From an uncultured Bacteroidales bacterium (GTDB taxonomy: Bacteria; Bacteroidota; Bacteroidia; Bacteroidales; WCHB1-69): DNA of 64,000 nucleotides. Position numbers and translations under genes: made by a program. The stretch spans positions 64,119 to 128,118 of the forward strand of contig CAJOFJ010000005.1 in assembly GCA_905233625.1 (NCBI GenBank), given 5' to 3'. Below are positions 28,919-37,845 of the stretch, one piece after another. The notes beneath the pieces were generated by a model. It was not told the origin of the DNA. It searched no databases and saw only the letters and a program-made list of their open reading frames with translations. Each line of letters starts with the position of its first letter. Position 1 is the first letter of the stretch.

Positions 28919-30178
28919 ATGAAAAAATATCTACTTTTATCCTGTTTCCTGTTTTCCCTTGTTTGTTTTGTTTTTTCACAAAATGTCGTTACCATTGAGC
29001 AGTGTCAAGAGTGGGCAGTGGCACAATCTTCCGCCAACGTGCAGAAAGAGCTGAACGACAAACTGTTGAAAGTCAAGTTGAACAATGCCGCCTCCCATAT
29101 CTTCCCCAAGCTGGAGATTAACGGAGAGGCTGCCTATCATTCGGATGTTCCACAGCTCTATCGATACGTAGCTGGCGCCGACACTTTCAACAACCATCAA
29201 TATTTTATCGGTATAGATTTTGAGCAAGTGGTTTTTGAAGGAGGAAAGCTATATTATGGAAGACGTTACGAGAAATTAGCCAATCAGGCGGAAATCTACA
29301 AGGTGGAAATTTCCATCAACGAAATGAAAGAGCAGATCATTTCACTATATCTAAATTTGTTGATCTTAGACAAGCACCTCAACATTCTCAACAATGCCGA
29401 GGATTTGTTACAGAAACAGCTGGCGCAGCTCAACACTCTGCAAGCCAACGGCATCATTCCCTCCAGTTCAGTATCCCAGTTGGAAGTTGAAATGATGAAA
29501 GTCGGCCAAAACAAAGGCGAGTTGCAGGCCAAAAAAGAGTCGCTCATTGCCTCTCTGTCCATTCTTACCGGCAAAGACCTGTCGCAGGCAGAGTTCGCCA
29601 TTCCCGAAGTGCCCGATGTGGACCTCAATTCCCCTTCCGCACGATTGGAATACAAAATTTTCGAGAACGGCAAACAAACCATGGAATTCCAGCGCAAACT
29701 GCATCTTTCCAACAGTCTCCCCCGCCTTTCTATCTTTGCCACAGGAGGTTATGGACGCCCCAACTACAACTTCTTCAATCCTAATTTCAAATGGTACTAT
29801 GAAGTGGGAGTCCGTGTGAACATACCACTTATCGACTGGGCCAAAAGTACCGGTGTCTCCAATGTCATCAACCTGCAGAAAGCCATTCTGTCCAGTCAGG
29901 AAAACGACTTCGCCAAAGGCAATAACATTGCCATTCAAGAAAAAAGATTTGAAATCAAGCGTATTGAAGACATGTTGGTGTTGGACAAGCAAATCACCGA
30001 GAAACAGAAGGAAATCACCAATGCCTTTTCCATCCAGTTGCTTAATGGCACTATTACGGCATACGATTATATCAAACAGCAAAATGACGAAACCCAGTCT
30101 CTGATCAACCAGGAGATGCACTCTATTCAATTGCTGAAAGCGAAATATGAGCTGTTGGCACTTACAGGAAGACTGTAA
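28919..30178 (+). CDS. TolC-family outer-membrane efflux protein
   Basis: 419 residues with a signal peptide ending FVFSQ (about 21). Then comes the two-fold alpha-helical pattern of outer-membrane efflux proteins: TIEQCQEWAVAQSS at the first helix, long heptad-rich helices (about 120-205 and 320-405), and beta segments such as RLSIFATGGYGRPN and YYEVGVRVNIPLIDW. It would form the trimeric exit duct of a tripartite pump or type I secretion system. No membrane-fusion or inner-membrane pump gene adjoins it, so its partner must be encoded elsewhere. Repeats follow the stop. Confidence 0.88.
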   Translation: MKKYLLLSCFLFSLVCFVFSQNVVTIEQCQEWAVAQSSANVQKELNDKLLKVKLNNAASHIFPKLEINGEAAYHSDVPQLYRYVAGADTFNNHQYFIGIDFEQVVFEGGKLYYGRRYEKLANQAEIYKVEISINEMKEQIISLYLNLLILDKHLNILNNAEDLLQKQLAQLNTLQANGIIPSSSVSQLEVEMMKVGQNKGELQAKKESLIASLSILTGKDLSQAEFAIPEVPDVDLNSPSARLEYKIFENGKQTMEFQRKLHLSNSLPRLSIFATGGYGRPNYNFFNPNFKWYYEVGVRVNIPLIDWAKSTGVSNVINLQKAILSSQENDFAKGNNIAIQEKRFEIKRIEDMLVLDKQITEKQKEITNAFSIQLLNGTITAYDYIKQQNDETQSLINQEMHSIQLLKAKYELLALTGRL

Positions 30179-30325
30179 GAGGTTTCAGGAGACAAGTTTC
30201 AGAATTCATAGTTCAGAATTCAGAATCACTACCCCGGCCTTCGGCCACCCCTTCTTATAGAAGGGGAATTTAAACTTCCCTCGAGTGTAGCGAGACTCCC
30301 CAAATAATTATTAACTGTTAATTTT
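30179..30325. repeat. Intergenic repeats: heptamers, paired-hairpin element, GGGGAGT unit
   Basis: 30199-30227 AGAATTC-type heptamers, 30228-30270 a paired-hairpin element in the orientation opposite to the copy at 26370, and 30271-30301 a reversed GGGGAGT unit with core CGAGTGTAGCGAG. The region separates two convergent genes and could terminate both. Confidence 0.8.
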
Positions 30326-31240
30326 TCACTGTTCGTAAATCAGCACTTCGGTTTTGGCGGCATAGCCACACCACACCCCCGTAACATTCTCACCCCGAAT
30401 ATTGGAAATCACAGGAGTAGGATTGGTGAACGGATTTTGTCCCATTGCGGCATCATTGCCACCCGTGTTCCAAAACTGATAACTATCGTAATCTATAAGG
30501 CCATACTTCACATAGACAGTGTCTCCCGGCCGATAGGTCATTCTGAAATATTCACGTTCCTCTTCCTCCGACATCTGAGGCATTAAGAAGGAGGACGGAT
30601 TCGCCCTAAGCACCTCAAAATTGAAGGTCAGTCCATTAAAAGTCGCGTCATCAAAAGCCACTGGAATCGTTGTAATCCAAACATTATCATGAACTTTTTT
30701 ACCATGAACCTTGACATAATACTGATAGAAATTCATTTCCGAGGGATTGTCCGACATGAGTACGCGAATCGTTCTCATAGTGTCGCGCATCATTTCCGGC
30801 ATTTTATAAAATCCGATTGAGTCCAAATCAAAAGAATGCAAGATAGAAGTAGTCGCCGTGTACGTTTGGCCTCCCCACTCTATTTTCAGGTCGTAACGTG
30901 TATTCTCTTTGCCCCGCATATTACCCACGTATGCAAACATATAAGGAGATTCGCTGTTCGGCACGAAGGACAAACGTTCAGTCTCCCCATCTGAAGATGT
31001 CACCGTAACCACGGCATCCATCACCAACACATTATTCAAAATATAATTCAAATCAATTTGCTGAAAGAACGGCACACTACGGGTCAGCATCACCCTTGCC
31101 GGCTGCCCCAATTCGATATAACCTTCCACCACCAATTTAGGCTGATAGTCCGGCAAATCCACCTCTATCTCTGTCTGACAGGCATTGAACTGCAAAATCA
31201 ACAGCAAAGCTATAAAGAACAGATAAGCAATCCTTTTCAT
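30326..31240 (-). CDS. DUF4249 lipoprotein
   Basis: 304 residues. Lipoprotein signal (QFNAC, Cys about 21), then TEIEVDLPDYQPKLVVEGYIE, the characteristic start of DUF4249, an Ig-like fold protein. The ATG immediately follows the stop codon of the TonB receptor (TAA then ATG), so the two are translationally coupled. In Bacteroidota such pairs act together at the outer membrane; the ligand is unknown. Confidence 0.88.
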   Translation of the reverse strand: MKRIAYLFFIALLLILQFNACQTEIEVDLPDYQPKLVVEGYIELGQPARVMLTRSVPFFQQIDLNYILNNVLVMDAVVTVTSSDGETERLSFVPNSESPYMFAYVGNMRGKENTRYDLKIEWGGQTYTATTSILHSFDLDSIGFYKMPEMMRDTMRTIRVLMSDNPSEMNFYQYYVKVHGKKVHDNVWITTIPVAFDDATFNGLTFNFEVLRANPSSFLMPQMSEEEEREYFRMTYRPGDTVYVKYGLIDYDSYQFWNTGGNDAAMGQNPFTNPTPVISNIRGENVTGVWCGYAAKTEVLIYEQ

Positions 31241-33628
31241 TTACTTGATTTTAAAATTCCAGGTTATTGACGGCATTATTGGCACCAAACTCATCTGATA
31301 AGCCTTGGTTTCTATTTCAAAAGCGCCCTGCGACACATCCACATTGGTCTTGGTTTCGTAGAAAATGAAGAAGGGATTCTTTCGATTGTACAGATTGTAA
31401 ATAGAGAAATTCAAGCTGGTTTCGAAATGCTTGCGTTTAGCGATAAACCAGTCCACCGAAATATCCAAACGATGGTAGGGAGCCATGCGGTATTCATTCC
31501 GTTTACTGTATTCCTGTACCATGCTGCCATTAAAAATATAAAAACCGAGAGGCACCGTCATGGCATTGCCGGTAGCATATACCCAAACCGCCGAAACAGT
31601 CAGTTTGTTGCGAAGAATCTCATACGACAAGCTGATACTCACATCATGGCGACGGTCGTACTTGGCATAAAACGGCTCGCCATTGTTCAGCTCTGAGAAA
31701 CTACGCTTGGTATAGGACAAGGTATAGCCAATAAAACCAGTGATCCGTCCTTTGCTTTTCCGGAAGAAAAACTCCACGCCGGTGGAATAGCCCTCGCCGA
31801 AAGTATACATCTGGTCAGGATTGACCATCAACGAATTAAAAGCCAATCCATCCTTGTATTCCGCCAAATTATACATTTTCTTATAATAACCATCAACATA
31901 GGCCTCAAACATATTTTTATAAAAATTCTGATAGACGCCCAGTGACACCTGTACACAGGTCTGCGGCTTCAACAAGTCGGTAGATGGCATCCACACATCC
32001 ACCGGCAGAGAGATGGTAGACATGGGGATTTGGTGCAAATATTGGTAATTCAAGGTTGCGGACAGCTTGATGGAAGTATATTTGGCCAGCTGGAAACGCA
32101 TATTCAAACGAGGTTCCAGCCTGTTATACTGCGAAACACGCTGTCCCTTGCGATACACAACAGAATCCACAATCATATCCCTTTCGTCCAACAAATAGCG
32201 GGTAAATTCCCCCACATGTTCGAAATGAGAGTAACGCAATCCCATATTCACTTTTAACCATTTCGTCACATCCCACTCGTCAGAGACATATATGCCCAAT
32301 TCGTGGGCATAAAGCGGAGCGGTTGTGGGCAAGGACAGATTCGTATTCTCACCGGCTTCCACATCATACTCGTTCGGACGCATCACATGGTAGATATAAT
32401 GTATGCCGAAGCGAAGATTATGCGCCGGAGACGGCAAATACGTCAATTCACTCTTCAAGGCATATTCTTCCAGTCCCGATTTCAATTCGAATTTATAAAC
32501 ATCCATTCCCATCAGTGTGGAGAAATCGTAATGACTGAAAGTGAAGAATGTATTCAGGAACAACTGTGGTGAAATGATATAGTTCCAACGTGCGCTGGCC
32601 ATTGCATTGGCCCATAGGAAATTAATATTGGTCGAGCCCGACTTGGACTTATAACCATAACGGTCTCTTCCGTAATAACCACCGAAATACAGACGATGTT
32701 TATCATTGATCACCACATTGAATTTGGCATTCAGGTCATAAAAATAGAACTTGACCCCTTTCAGCTGGTGTTTTTTGGGAATAAAAGGCTGGATTAACAG
32801 ATCGACGTAGGTACGCCGGCCTGAAATGATAAAAGAACAAACATCTTTTTTTATTGGCCCCTGCAATGTGAATTTGGAAAAAAGAAGACCGATGCTGCCA
32901 TCAAACTCATACCTTTTCATATTACCCTCTTTCTGGCTTACGTCGATAATGGAAGACAAGCGGCCACCATAATAGGCAGGCATACCCGACTTATATACTT
33001 CCACGTTCCGGATGGCATCGGTGTTGAACACCGAGAAAAAACCAAACAGATGGCTTGCGTTATAGATAGTCGCCTCATCAAGCAGCACAAGGTTTTGGTC
33101 GGCGCCGCCGCCACGCACATACAAGCCACTGTTTCCCTCGCTCCCGGACGAGAATCCCGGCATCAGCTGCACAGTTTTGATCACATCCGTTTCGCCAAGG
33201 AAAGCGGGCATTTTCTTAATAGTTTGCACTTGAATATCCATCTTCCCCACATCCACGCTACTGACATTATGGTCGTCCTGCTGGCCGGTCACCACCACCT
33301 CGTCGGTCAGGATAGCTGCCGGCTCCAGCGCGATGTTCATTGTTTTTTTGTTTTCCAGCAGCAAACTTTCGCTGATCTCTTTATAACCCATAAAAGAGAC
33401 TTTCAGCTGATAGGTGCCTGGGTAGACAGAAATAGAATAAAAACCCGCCTTGTTGCTTACACAACCTTGCGGGTTAGAAGGATTGGCCGTATCGGTCAAA
33501 ATAACATAGGCTCCTGTGATTTGCTCACCACTGTACGCATCAGTAACAGTCCCTGAAAGAGTGACCTTTTGAGCAAACACGAAATGAACTGCGGCAATCA
33601 GAATTGCCAGACAACAGAGCCGCTTCAA
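31241..33628 (-). CDS. TonB-dependent receptor with carboxypeptidase-like N-domain
   Basis: 795 residues. Signal peptide about 1-19, then a carboxypeptidase-regulatory-like domain (about 22-105, TLSGTVTDAYSGEQITGAYV), plug (about 110-235, with VYKSGMPAYYGGRLSSIIDV), and a 22-strand barrel to the C-terminus. The start is TTG (33628-33626), 4 nt after the response-regulator stop; no nearer ATG preserves the signal peptide. Together with DUF4249 and the regulator it forms a three-gene operon. Energised uptake of an unidentified ligand is inferred. Confidence 0.9.
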   Translation of the reverse strand: MKRLCCLAILIAAVHFVFAQKVTLSGTVTDAYSGEQITGAYVILTDTANPSNPQGCVSNKAGFYSISVYPGTYQLKVSFMGYKEISESLLLENKKTMNIALEPAAILTDEVVVTGQQDDHNVSSVDVGKMDIQVQTIKKMPAFLGETDVIKTVQLMPGFSSGSEGNSGLYVRGGGADQNLVLLDEATIYNASHLFGFFSVFNTDAIRNVEVYKSGMPAYYGGRLSSIIDVSQKEGNMKRYEFDGSIGLLFSKFTLQGPIKKDVCSFIISGRRTYVDLLIQPFIPKKHQLKGVKFYFYDLNAKFNVVINDKHRLYFGGYYGRDRYGYKSKSGSTNINFLWANAMASARWNYIISPQLFLNTFFTFSHYDFSTLMGMDVYKFELKSGLEEYALKSELTYLPSPAHNLRFGIHYIYHVMRPNEYDVEAGENTNLSLPTTAPLYAHELGIYVSDEWDVTKWLKVNMGLRYSHFEHVGEFTRYLLDERDMIVDSVVYRKGQRVSQYNRLEPRLNMRFQLAKYTSIKLSATLNYQYLHQIPMSTISLPVDVWMPSTDLLKPQTCVQVSLGVYQNFYKNMFEAYVDGYYKKMYNLAEYKDGLAFNSLMVNPDQMYTFGEGYSTGVEFFFRKSKGRITGFIGYTLSYTKRSFSELNNGEPFYAKYDRRHDVSISLSYEILRNKLTVSAVWVYATGNAMTVPLGFYIFNGSMVQEYSKRNEYRMAPYHRLDISVDWFIAKRKHFETSLNFSIYNLYNRKNPFFIFYETKTNVDVSQGAFEIETKAYQMSLVPIMPSITWNFKIK

Positions 33629-33632
33629 GATC

Positions 33633-34403
33633 TTATTCTCTCACTTTCAAAATAAAACCTGTACCATGAACATTGCAGATCTCCACTTTCGGTTCGAAGC
33701 CAGGAAGATACTTGTCATGACGACCGCCGTTGGGATTCAGATGCTCTTTTTTAACAGGTTCGATATTGATATAGGAACGCAATTTTGTCAAGAAGACGTC
33801 CATGCTGCGACCCACGGAGTAATCCTCGTCGCCCCATACTTCTTTCAAAATCACCTCACGAGGCAGCAGCTTGTTTTTGTGCTCGCACAACAGTTTCAGC
33901 AATTCTGCCTCTTTACGGGTCAAAGTACGGGTTTTCTTGGGATGAATCAACTGCATGGCGCTGTAGTTGAATTCAAAATCGCCAAATTTATAGATTTTCT
34001 CATCGTACAAAGGATCGGATTCATCTTTGAAACGACGGGTGCGGCGCAAAATGGCCTCAATACGCAATGCCAGCTCTTCTGTGCTGAAAGGTTTGGACAT
34101 GTAATCATCGCAACCCAATTTGAATCCTTTGATACGATCTTCCTTGCTGGATTTGGCAGTCAGGAAAATGACAGGAACATCGGAATCTAACTTTCTGATT
34201 TCCTGCAACAAGGTGAAACCATCCTTGTCCGGCATAATGACATCTAAAATGCAAATGTCAAACAAGCCTCTGTTGAATGCTTTGGATGCGGAATTGCCGT
34301 CGCTGAACTCAGCAACCTCATATCCCAACATCTCAAAATAATCTCTTAAAACGTAGCGAAGATTCTGACTATCTTCGACTAACATAATTTTGCCCTTTTT
34401 CAT
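33633..34403 (-). CDS. OmpR-family response regulator (RprY-like)
   Basis: 256 residues from ATG 34403; the frame also has ATGs at 34439 and 34463. The receiver domain (1-120) has the acidic pair ED (10-11), phospho-acceptor Asp54 in CILDVIMPDKDGF, and Lys in MSKPFS. The winged-helix DNA-binding domain (about 140-256) includes TLTRKEAELLKLLCEHKNKLL and VGRSMDVFLTKLRSYI. It resembles Bacteroidota RprY. No sensor kinase gene is adjacent. First gene of an operon with the TonB receptor and DUF4249 protein, which it may regulate (inference). A TATATTTG box is at 34499-34492. Confidence 0.88.
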   Translation of the reverse strand: MKKGKIMLVEDSQNLRYVLRDYFEMLGYEVAEFSDGNSASKAFNRGLFDICILDVIMPDKDGFTLLQEIRKLDSDVPVIFLTAKSSKEDRIKGFKLGCDDYMSKPFSTEELALRIEAILRRTRRFKDESDPLYDEKIYKFGDFEFNYSAMQLIHPKKTRTLTRKEAELLKLLCEHKNKLLPREVILKEVWGDEDYSVGRSMDVFLTKLRSYINIEPVKKEHLNPNGGRHDKYLPGFEPKVEICNVHGTGFILKVRE

Positions 34404-34491
34404 TTTACTTTGGTTTGAAACGCTATCTTTACTTTTCATAGTATATAACGAGTTGATTATCAATTAGTTTGAGTTCTTCCTTTTCTTCCAG

Positions 34492-34499
34492 CAAATATA
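34492..34499 (-). promoter_or_regulatory. -7 box for the regulator/TonB receptor operon
   Basis: TATATTTG on the minus strand. It leaves a 5' leader of about 50 nt to the ATG at 34439 or about 85 nt to that at 34403. Confidence 0.45.
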
Positions 34500-34576
34500 T
34501 AAAAAAAAATTCTATTAAAGTTTCTTTTCTGAAAAAATTATTAATACAAAATCGTATATTATTGATTTTCAGTAAA

Positions 34577-35701
34577 TTATTTTTTCGCAACAGTTGAAAT
34601 AACATGCCAAATCTGTGAGGCAGCATTATTCCATGAAAAGACATCCTTGCGTTTCCAAGCTTTTTCCACGAGACTATTTCTTAGAGTCTCATCCTGAATT
34701 TTAATCATAGCCTCTGCGATATCGGTTTCATTGAAGGGATCGACCAACAGAGCGGCATCGGAAGCCACTTCGGGCATAGAGGTCACATCGGACGTAATAA
34801 CCGGCACCTTACAGCGGAAGGCCTCCACAATAGGAATTCCGAAACCCTCAAAATAAGACACATACACCGAAGCAAAAGCCGAAGCCGTAACCGAGTGCAA
34901 TTCTTCTGCACTCAAATGTCCCAGAAAAACGACATCCTGTTTGTAGGTCAAGCCCTCGTAGGCCTCTTTGATTTCTCCTGTCCACCAGCGTTTTTCTCCG
35001 ACAATCACCAATTTCGTGTCGAGTCCCGTTTTCAGGCGGAAGCGGTCGTAAGCCCGGAACAAGCGCGCCAAATTTTTACGGGGATGAAGGGCACCCACAA
35101 ACAGAAAATAATTTTTCCCTTCCGTATACTTTTGGCGAATCTGTTGCTGTTCTGTTTGCGGCAATGGGGTAAAAAGCTCATTGGCGCCATTGTACACCAC
35201 ATCAATCTTATCGGGATTGGTGCCATAGCAGTCGCATATATCTTTTTTTGAAAATTCGGACACTGTGATAATACGTTCCGCCTTTTGGGCATACTGCGGG
35301 AAATACTTACGATAATGCCATAGCGGCAACGCTGGGATATCGTTCGGGAAATGCTCGAAGCTCAAATCATGGAAATGAGCGATAGAAGGAATATCGGTTC
35401 GTAAGCTGAGATAACCGTCGGGAGAATAAAAAACATCGGGACGCAACTGTCGAAGGGCACGTGTGACAGCCAACTCAAAATACAAAATAAACAGGAAAGG
35501 ATGGCGAGCCTGGGGGATCAGTGTCACCGGGGTCACATTGTCACCGAAAATATACTTCGGATCCGGCTTTCTGTCGAAGAAAAAGACAAACTCAACCTCC
35601 GGGTGGTCCGCCACCATACGGCGCAACGTCTCGTACATTACCCATCCTATACCTTCCAGCTTATTGGGAAGCAACAATCTGGTGTTAACCGCTATCTTCA
35701 A
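34577..35701 (-). CDS. Glycosyltransferase family 4 (GT-B)
   Basis: 374 residues from a TTG start at 35701, giving MKIAVNTRLLLPNKLEGIGW. The frame is open to an ATG at 35785, but the extension crosses a clear -7 box and is rejected. The C-terminal Rossmann lobe (about 185-374) has FLFVGALHPRKNL and the donor-binding FEGFGIPIVEAFRCKVPVI with the E(x)7E motif of retaining GT4 enzymes. Acceptor and sugar unknown; cytoplasmic, probably membrane-associated. Preceded by a long AT repeat tract shared with the divergent methyltransferase gene. Confidence 0.85.
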   Translation of the reverse strand: MKIAVNTRLLLPNKLEGIGWVMYETLRRMVADHPEVEFVFFFDRKPDPKYIFGDNVTPVTLIPQARHPFLFILYFELAVTRALRQLRPDVFYSPDGYLSLRTDIPSIAHFHDLSFEHFPNDIPALPLWHYRKYFPQYAQKAERIITVSEFSKKDICDCYGTNPDKIDVVYNGANELFTPLPQTEQQQIRQKYTEGKNYFLFVGALHPRKNLARLFRAYDRFRLKTGLDTKLVIVGEKRWWTGEIKEAYEGLTYKQDVVFLGHLSAEELHSVTASAFASVYVSYFEGFGIPIVEAFRCKVPVITSDVTSMPEVASDAALLVDPFNETDIAEAMIKIQDETLRNSLVEKAWKRKDVFSWNNAASQIWHVISTVAKK

Positions 35702-35715
35702 ATTATTTTTTTTTG

Positions 35716-35723
35716 CAAAAGTA
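35716..35723 (-). promoter_or_regulatory. -7 box for the GT4 gene, nearly leaderless
   Basis: TACTTTTG on the minus strand ends 14 nt before the TTG codon at 35701. If transcription begins a few bases beyond the box, the leader is about 10 nt or less. Confidence 0.5.
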
Positions 35724-35765
35724 CAATTTTTTCTGAAATTGACACGTTTTTTTTCGTGAAAGCTT

Positions 35766-35840
35766 GACATTAACCAATTTGCCAATTAACTAATTGACTA
35801 ATTCAACATGTCCATTAAAAACAATTTGCTAATTTGCTAA
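35766..35840. repeat. AATTTGCT-type repeats between divergent genes
   Basis: Units such as CAATTTGC, CAATTAAC, TAATTGAC and AATTTGCT repeat with a mostly 8-nt period, and the array continues into the methyltransferase promoter at 35841-35870. It lies between the divergent GT4 and methyltransferase promoters. Confidence 0.65.
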
Positions 35841-35870
35841 TTGACCAATTTGCTAATTTTTGTATCTTTG
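35841..35870 (+). promoter_or_regulatory. Promoter of the RlmL-like methyltransferase gene
   Basis: TTG (35841-35843), 19-nt spacer, TATCTTTG (35863-35870). The TTG is part of the AATTTGCT repeat array, so the repeat supplies the -33 element. Confidence 0.75.
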
Positions 35871-35895
35871 CATTTTTAAACATCAACTGATAAGA

Positions 35896-37065
35896 ATGAT
35901 TGAAAAACAACATAGGGAACATTTTCTTGCCAAAACTTTTGCGGGATTAGAGGAGGTGTTATTGCAAGAGCTGGAAGCGTTGGGAGCGCACAACTGCCAG
36001 CGACACAGCCGTTCCGTCTCTTTCGAGGGTGACCTTCCCCTACTCTACAAGGCTAATTATTTCTGCCGCACCGCATTGCGAATTCTCTGGGAAATGGAAA
36101 GTTTCACTTTTCGCGACAACAACCAGTTCTACGACACCCTATACAAATTCCCGGCAGAAAAATACCTTTCGAAAGACGGCACGCTGGCGGTCAGCGCCTC
36201 ACTGACGGAGAGCGACTTCAAAACACCACTTTTCCCCTCGGTACTGGCCAAAGACGCCATCTGCGACCGTTTCAGAAGTCTGTATGACGAGCGTCCATCG
36301 GTAGACAAAGAGGAACCTGACGTACAGTTTCACCTGCACATTTACCGCAATACCTGCACTTTATATCTGGACAGTTCGGGCGAGTCGCTGCACAAGCGCG
36401 GCTACAAGGTATCGGGGCATCCCGCCCAAATCAATGAAGTGCTGGCGGCAGCCATGATCAAACTCAGCGGCTGGCACGGGGAGTGCGATTTCATTGACAA
36501 CATGTGTGGTGGCGGCACCCTGCTGATAGAGGCAGCCATGCAAGCGCTCAACATCCCCGCCGGCTATTACCGCCATCACTGGGGATTCTTCAACTGGAAG
36601 AATTTTGACCGCCGGCTGTGGAACAAGATTACCGACAGCGCCGATATCAAAGAGGATGTCAATATCAACTTCTACGGTTACGACATCTCTGGACGATATT
36701 TAGGCATGGCCAAATCCAATGTGCAGGAGGCTGAGTTGCAAGACTTTATCTTCTTGGAAAAATCTGACATGGCCGACACACGCCCCGAGCGCACCCCCGC
36801 CTTAATCATGATTAACCCACCCTACGGCGAGCGTTTGGAGGTGGAGGACCTCAAGAGCTTATACAAGAAAATCGGTGACACTTGGAAGCAGCATTTCAGT
36901 GGCTGCACCGCCTTCATCATCAGCTCGGATATGGAGGCGCTCAAGAGCATCGGACTGCGCCCCTCTCGCCGCTTCAAGCTTTTCAACGGTCCTCTCGAGT
37001 GCCTGATGCTGAAGTTTGACCTATACGCGGGGAAGAAACAGGGGACAGAAATAATTAAGAATTAA
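35896..37065 (+). CDS. THUMP-domain RNA N2-guanine methyltransferase, RlmL-like
   Basis: 389 residues from ATG 35896; upstream codons lie in the promoter. The N-terminal ferredoxin-like and THUMP region (about 1-160, FLAKTFAGLEEVLLQELEALGA) precedes a SAM methyltransferase domain (about 165-375) with DNMCGGGTLLIEAAM and the catalytic NPPYGERL. Such proteins methylate 23S rRNA guanines (G2445 in E. coli); the exact site here is inferred. The C-terminal residues IIKN and the stop are encoded by the start of an AATTAAG heptamer array. Confidence 0.9.
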   Translation: MIEKQHREHFLAKTFAGLEEVLLQELEALGAHNCQRHSRSVSFEGDLPLLYKANYFCRTALRILWEMESFTFRDNNQFYDTLYKFPAEKYLSKDGTLAVSASLTESDFKTPLFPSVLAKDAICDRFRSLYDERPSVDKEEPDVQFHLHIYRNTCTLYLDSSGESLHKRGYKVSGHPAQINEVLAAAMIKLSGWHGECDFIDNMCGGGTLLIEAAMQALNIPAGYYRHHWGFFNWKNFDRRLWNKITDSADIKEDVNINFYGYDISGRYLGMAKSNVQEAELQDFIFLEKSDMADTRPERTPALIMINPPYGERLEVEDLKSLYKKIGDTWKQHFSGCTAFIISSDMEALKSIGLRPSRRFKLFNGPLECLMLKFDLYAGKKQGTEIIKN

Positions 37066-37245
37066 GAATTAAGAATTAAGAACTAAGAATTAAGAACTAA
37101 AAATTAAGAATTAAGAATTAAGAACTAAAAACTAAGAATTAATAGCGAAAGAACATCAAAGGACCTCGAAGAGGTCAGATTTCAATAACCCCACATAAGC
37201 GAAGCGCAGTGTGGGGAATATCAAAACATCTACATACCTTATAAC
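37050..37245. repeat. AATTAAG heptamer array and hairpin repeat
   Basis: 37052-37141 contains about 13 units of AATTAAG, AACTAAG or AACTAAA in phase, beginning inside the last codons of the methyltransferase. 37165-37225 has GACCTCGAAGAGGTC and a hairpin CCCCACATAAGCGAAGCGCAGTG-type element ending GTGGGG. Confidence 0.9.
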
Positions 37246-37680
37246 ATGATCTGCAAAATCGTCAACAAATCCACCAACGCCACACCAGCCTATGCCACAG
37301 CGCAGAGTGCCGGTATGGACTTGCGGGCTAACCTGGAGAGCCCCGTCATCTTGAAACCCCTGGAACGCGCCATGATTCCCACGGGGTTGTTCATCGAGCT
37401 ACCTATCGGCTTTGAGGCACAAGTACGTCCCAGAAGCGGACTCGCCGCCAAACACGGCATCACCGTCCTCAATACTCCTGGCACCATTGATGCCGACTAC
37501 CGCGGTGAAATCAAAGTCATCCTCATCAACTTATCTGCCGAACCATTTGAAATACAGCATGGTGAACGCATCGCCCAAATGGTTATCGCCAAGCACGAGA
37601 CTGTACAGTGGGAAGAGGTAGAAGCCTTGTCAGAAACCGAAAGAGGCGCCGGCGGATTTGGCAGCAGCGGAGTGAAGTAA
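37246..37680 (+). CDS. dut: dUTP diphosphatase
   Basis: 144 residues, normal length for trimeric dUTPase, which removes dUTP and makes dUMP. All five motifs are visible: AGMDLRA (1), [11 protein letters not shown] (2), [13 protein letters not shown] with catalytic Asp (3), GERIAQMVI (4) and [11 protein letters not shown] (5). The TPR lipid/envelope-type gene downstream is a common Bacteroidota neighbour. Confidence 0.97.
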   Translation: MICKIVNKSTNATPAYATAQSAGMDLRANLESPVILKPLERAMIPTGLFIELPIGFEAQVRPRSGLAAKHGITVLNTPGTIDADYRGEIKVILINLSAEPFEIQHGERIAQMVIAKHETVQWEEVEALSETERGAGGFGSSGVK

Positions 37681-37845
37681 CAGGTTACAGAGGACAAATT
37701 ACAGGGGACAGGTTACAGTAGGGAGGCAATGCTTGCGTCCGTATCCTGTAGGGCTGTCATATCATGGCAGCCAAGGTAATGACGAAAATATAATGCAAAT
37801 TTCAGAATGCAAAATTCAGAATTCAAAGTTCAAAATTCAAAAATA
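37681..37845. repeat. GGTTACA and TTCAAAA heptamer arrays
   Basis: 37683-37722 repeats GGTTACA, GAGGACA, AATTACA, GGGGACA in 7-nt phase. 37801-37842 repeats TTCAGAA, TTCAAAG, TTCAAAA in phase, ending 3 nt before the TPR gene ATG. 37722-37798 is non-repetitive apart from GGCTGTCATATCATGGCAGCC (inverted arms GGCTG/CAGCC). Confidence 0.85.

Noticed and set aside
37052..37141. Possible CRISPR-like array
   Set aside because: The unit is only 7 nt, contiguous, with no spacers and no cas genes.
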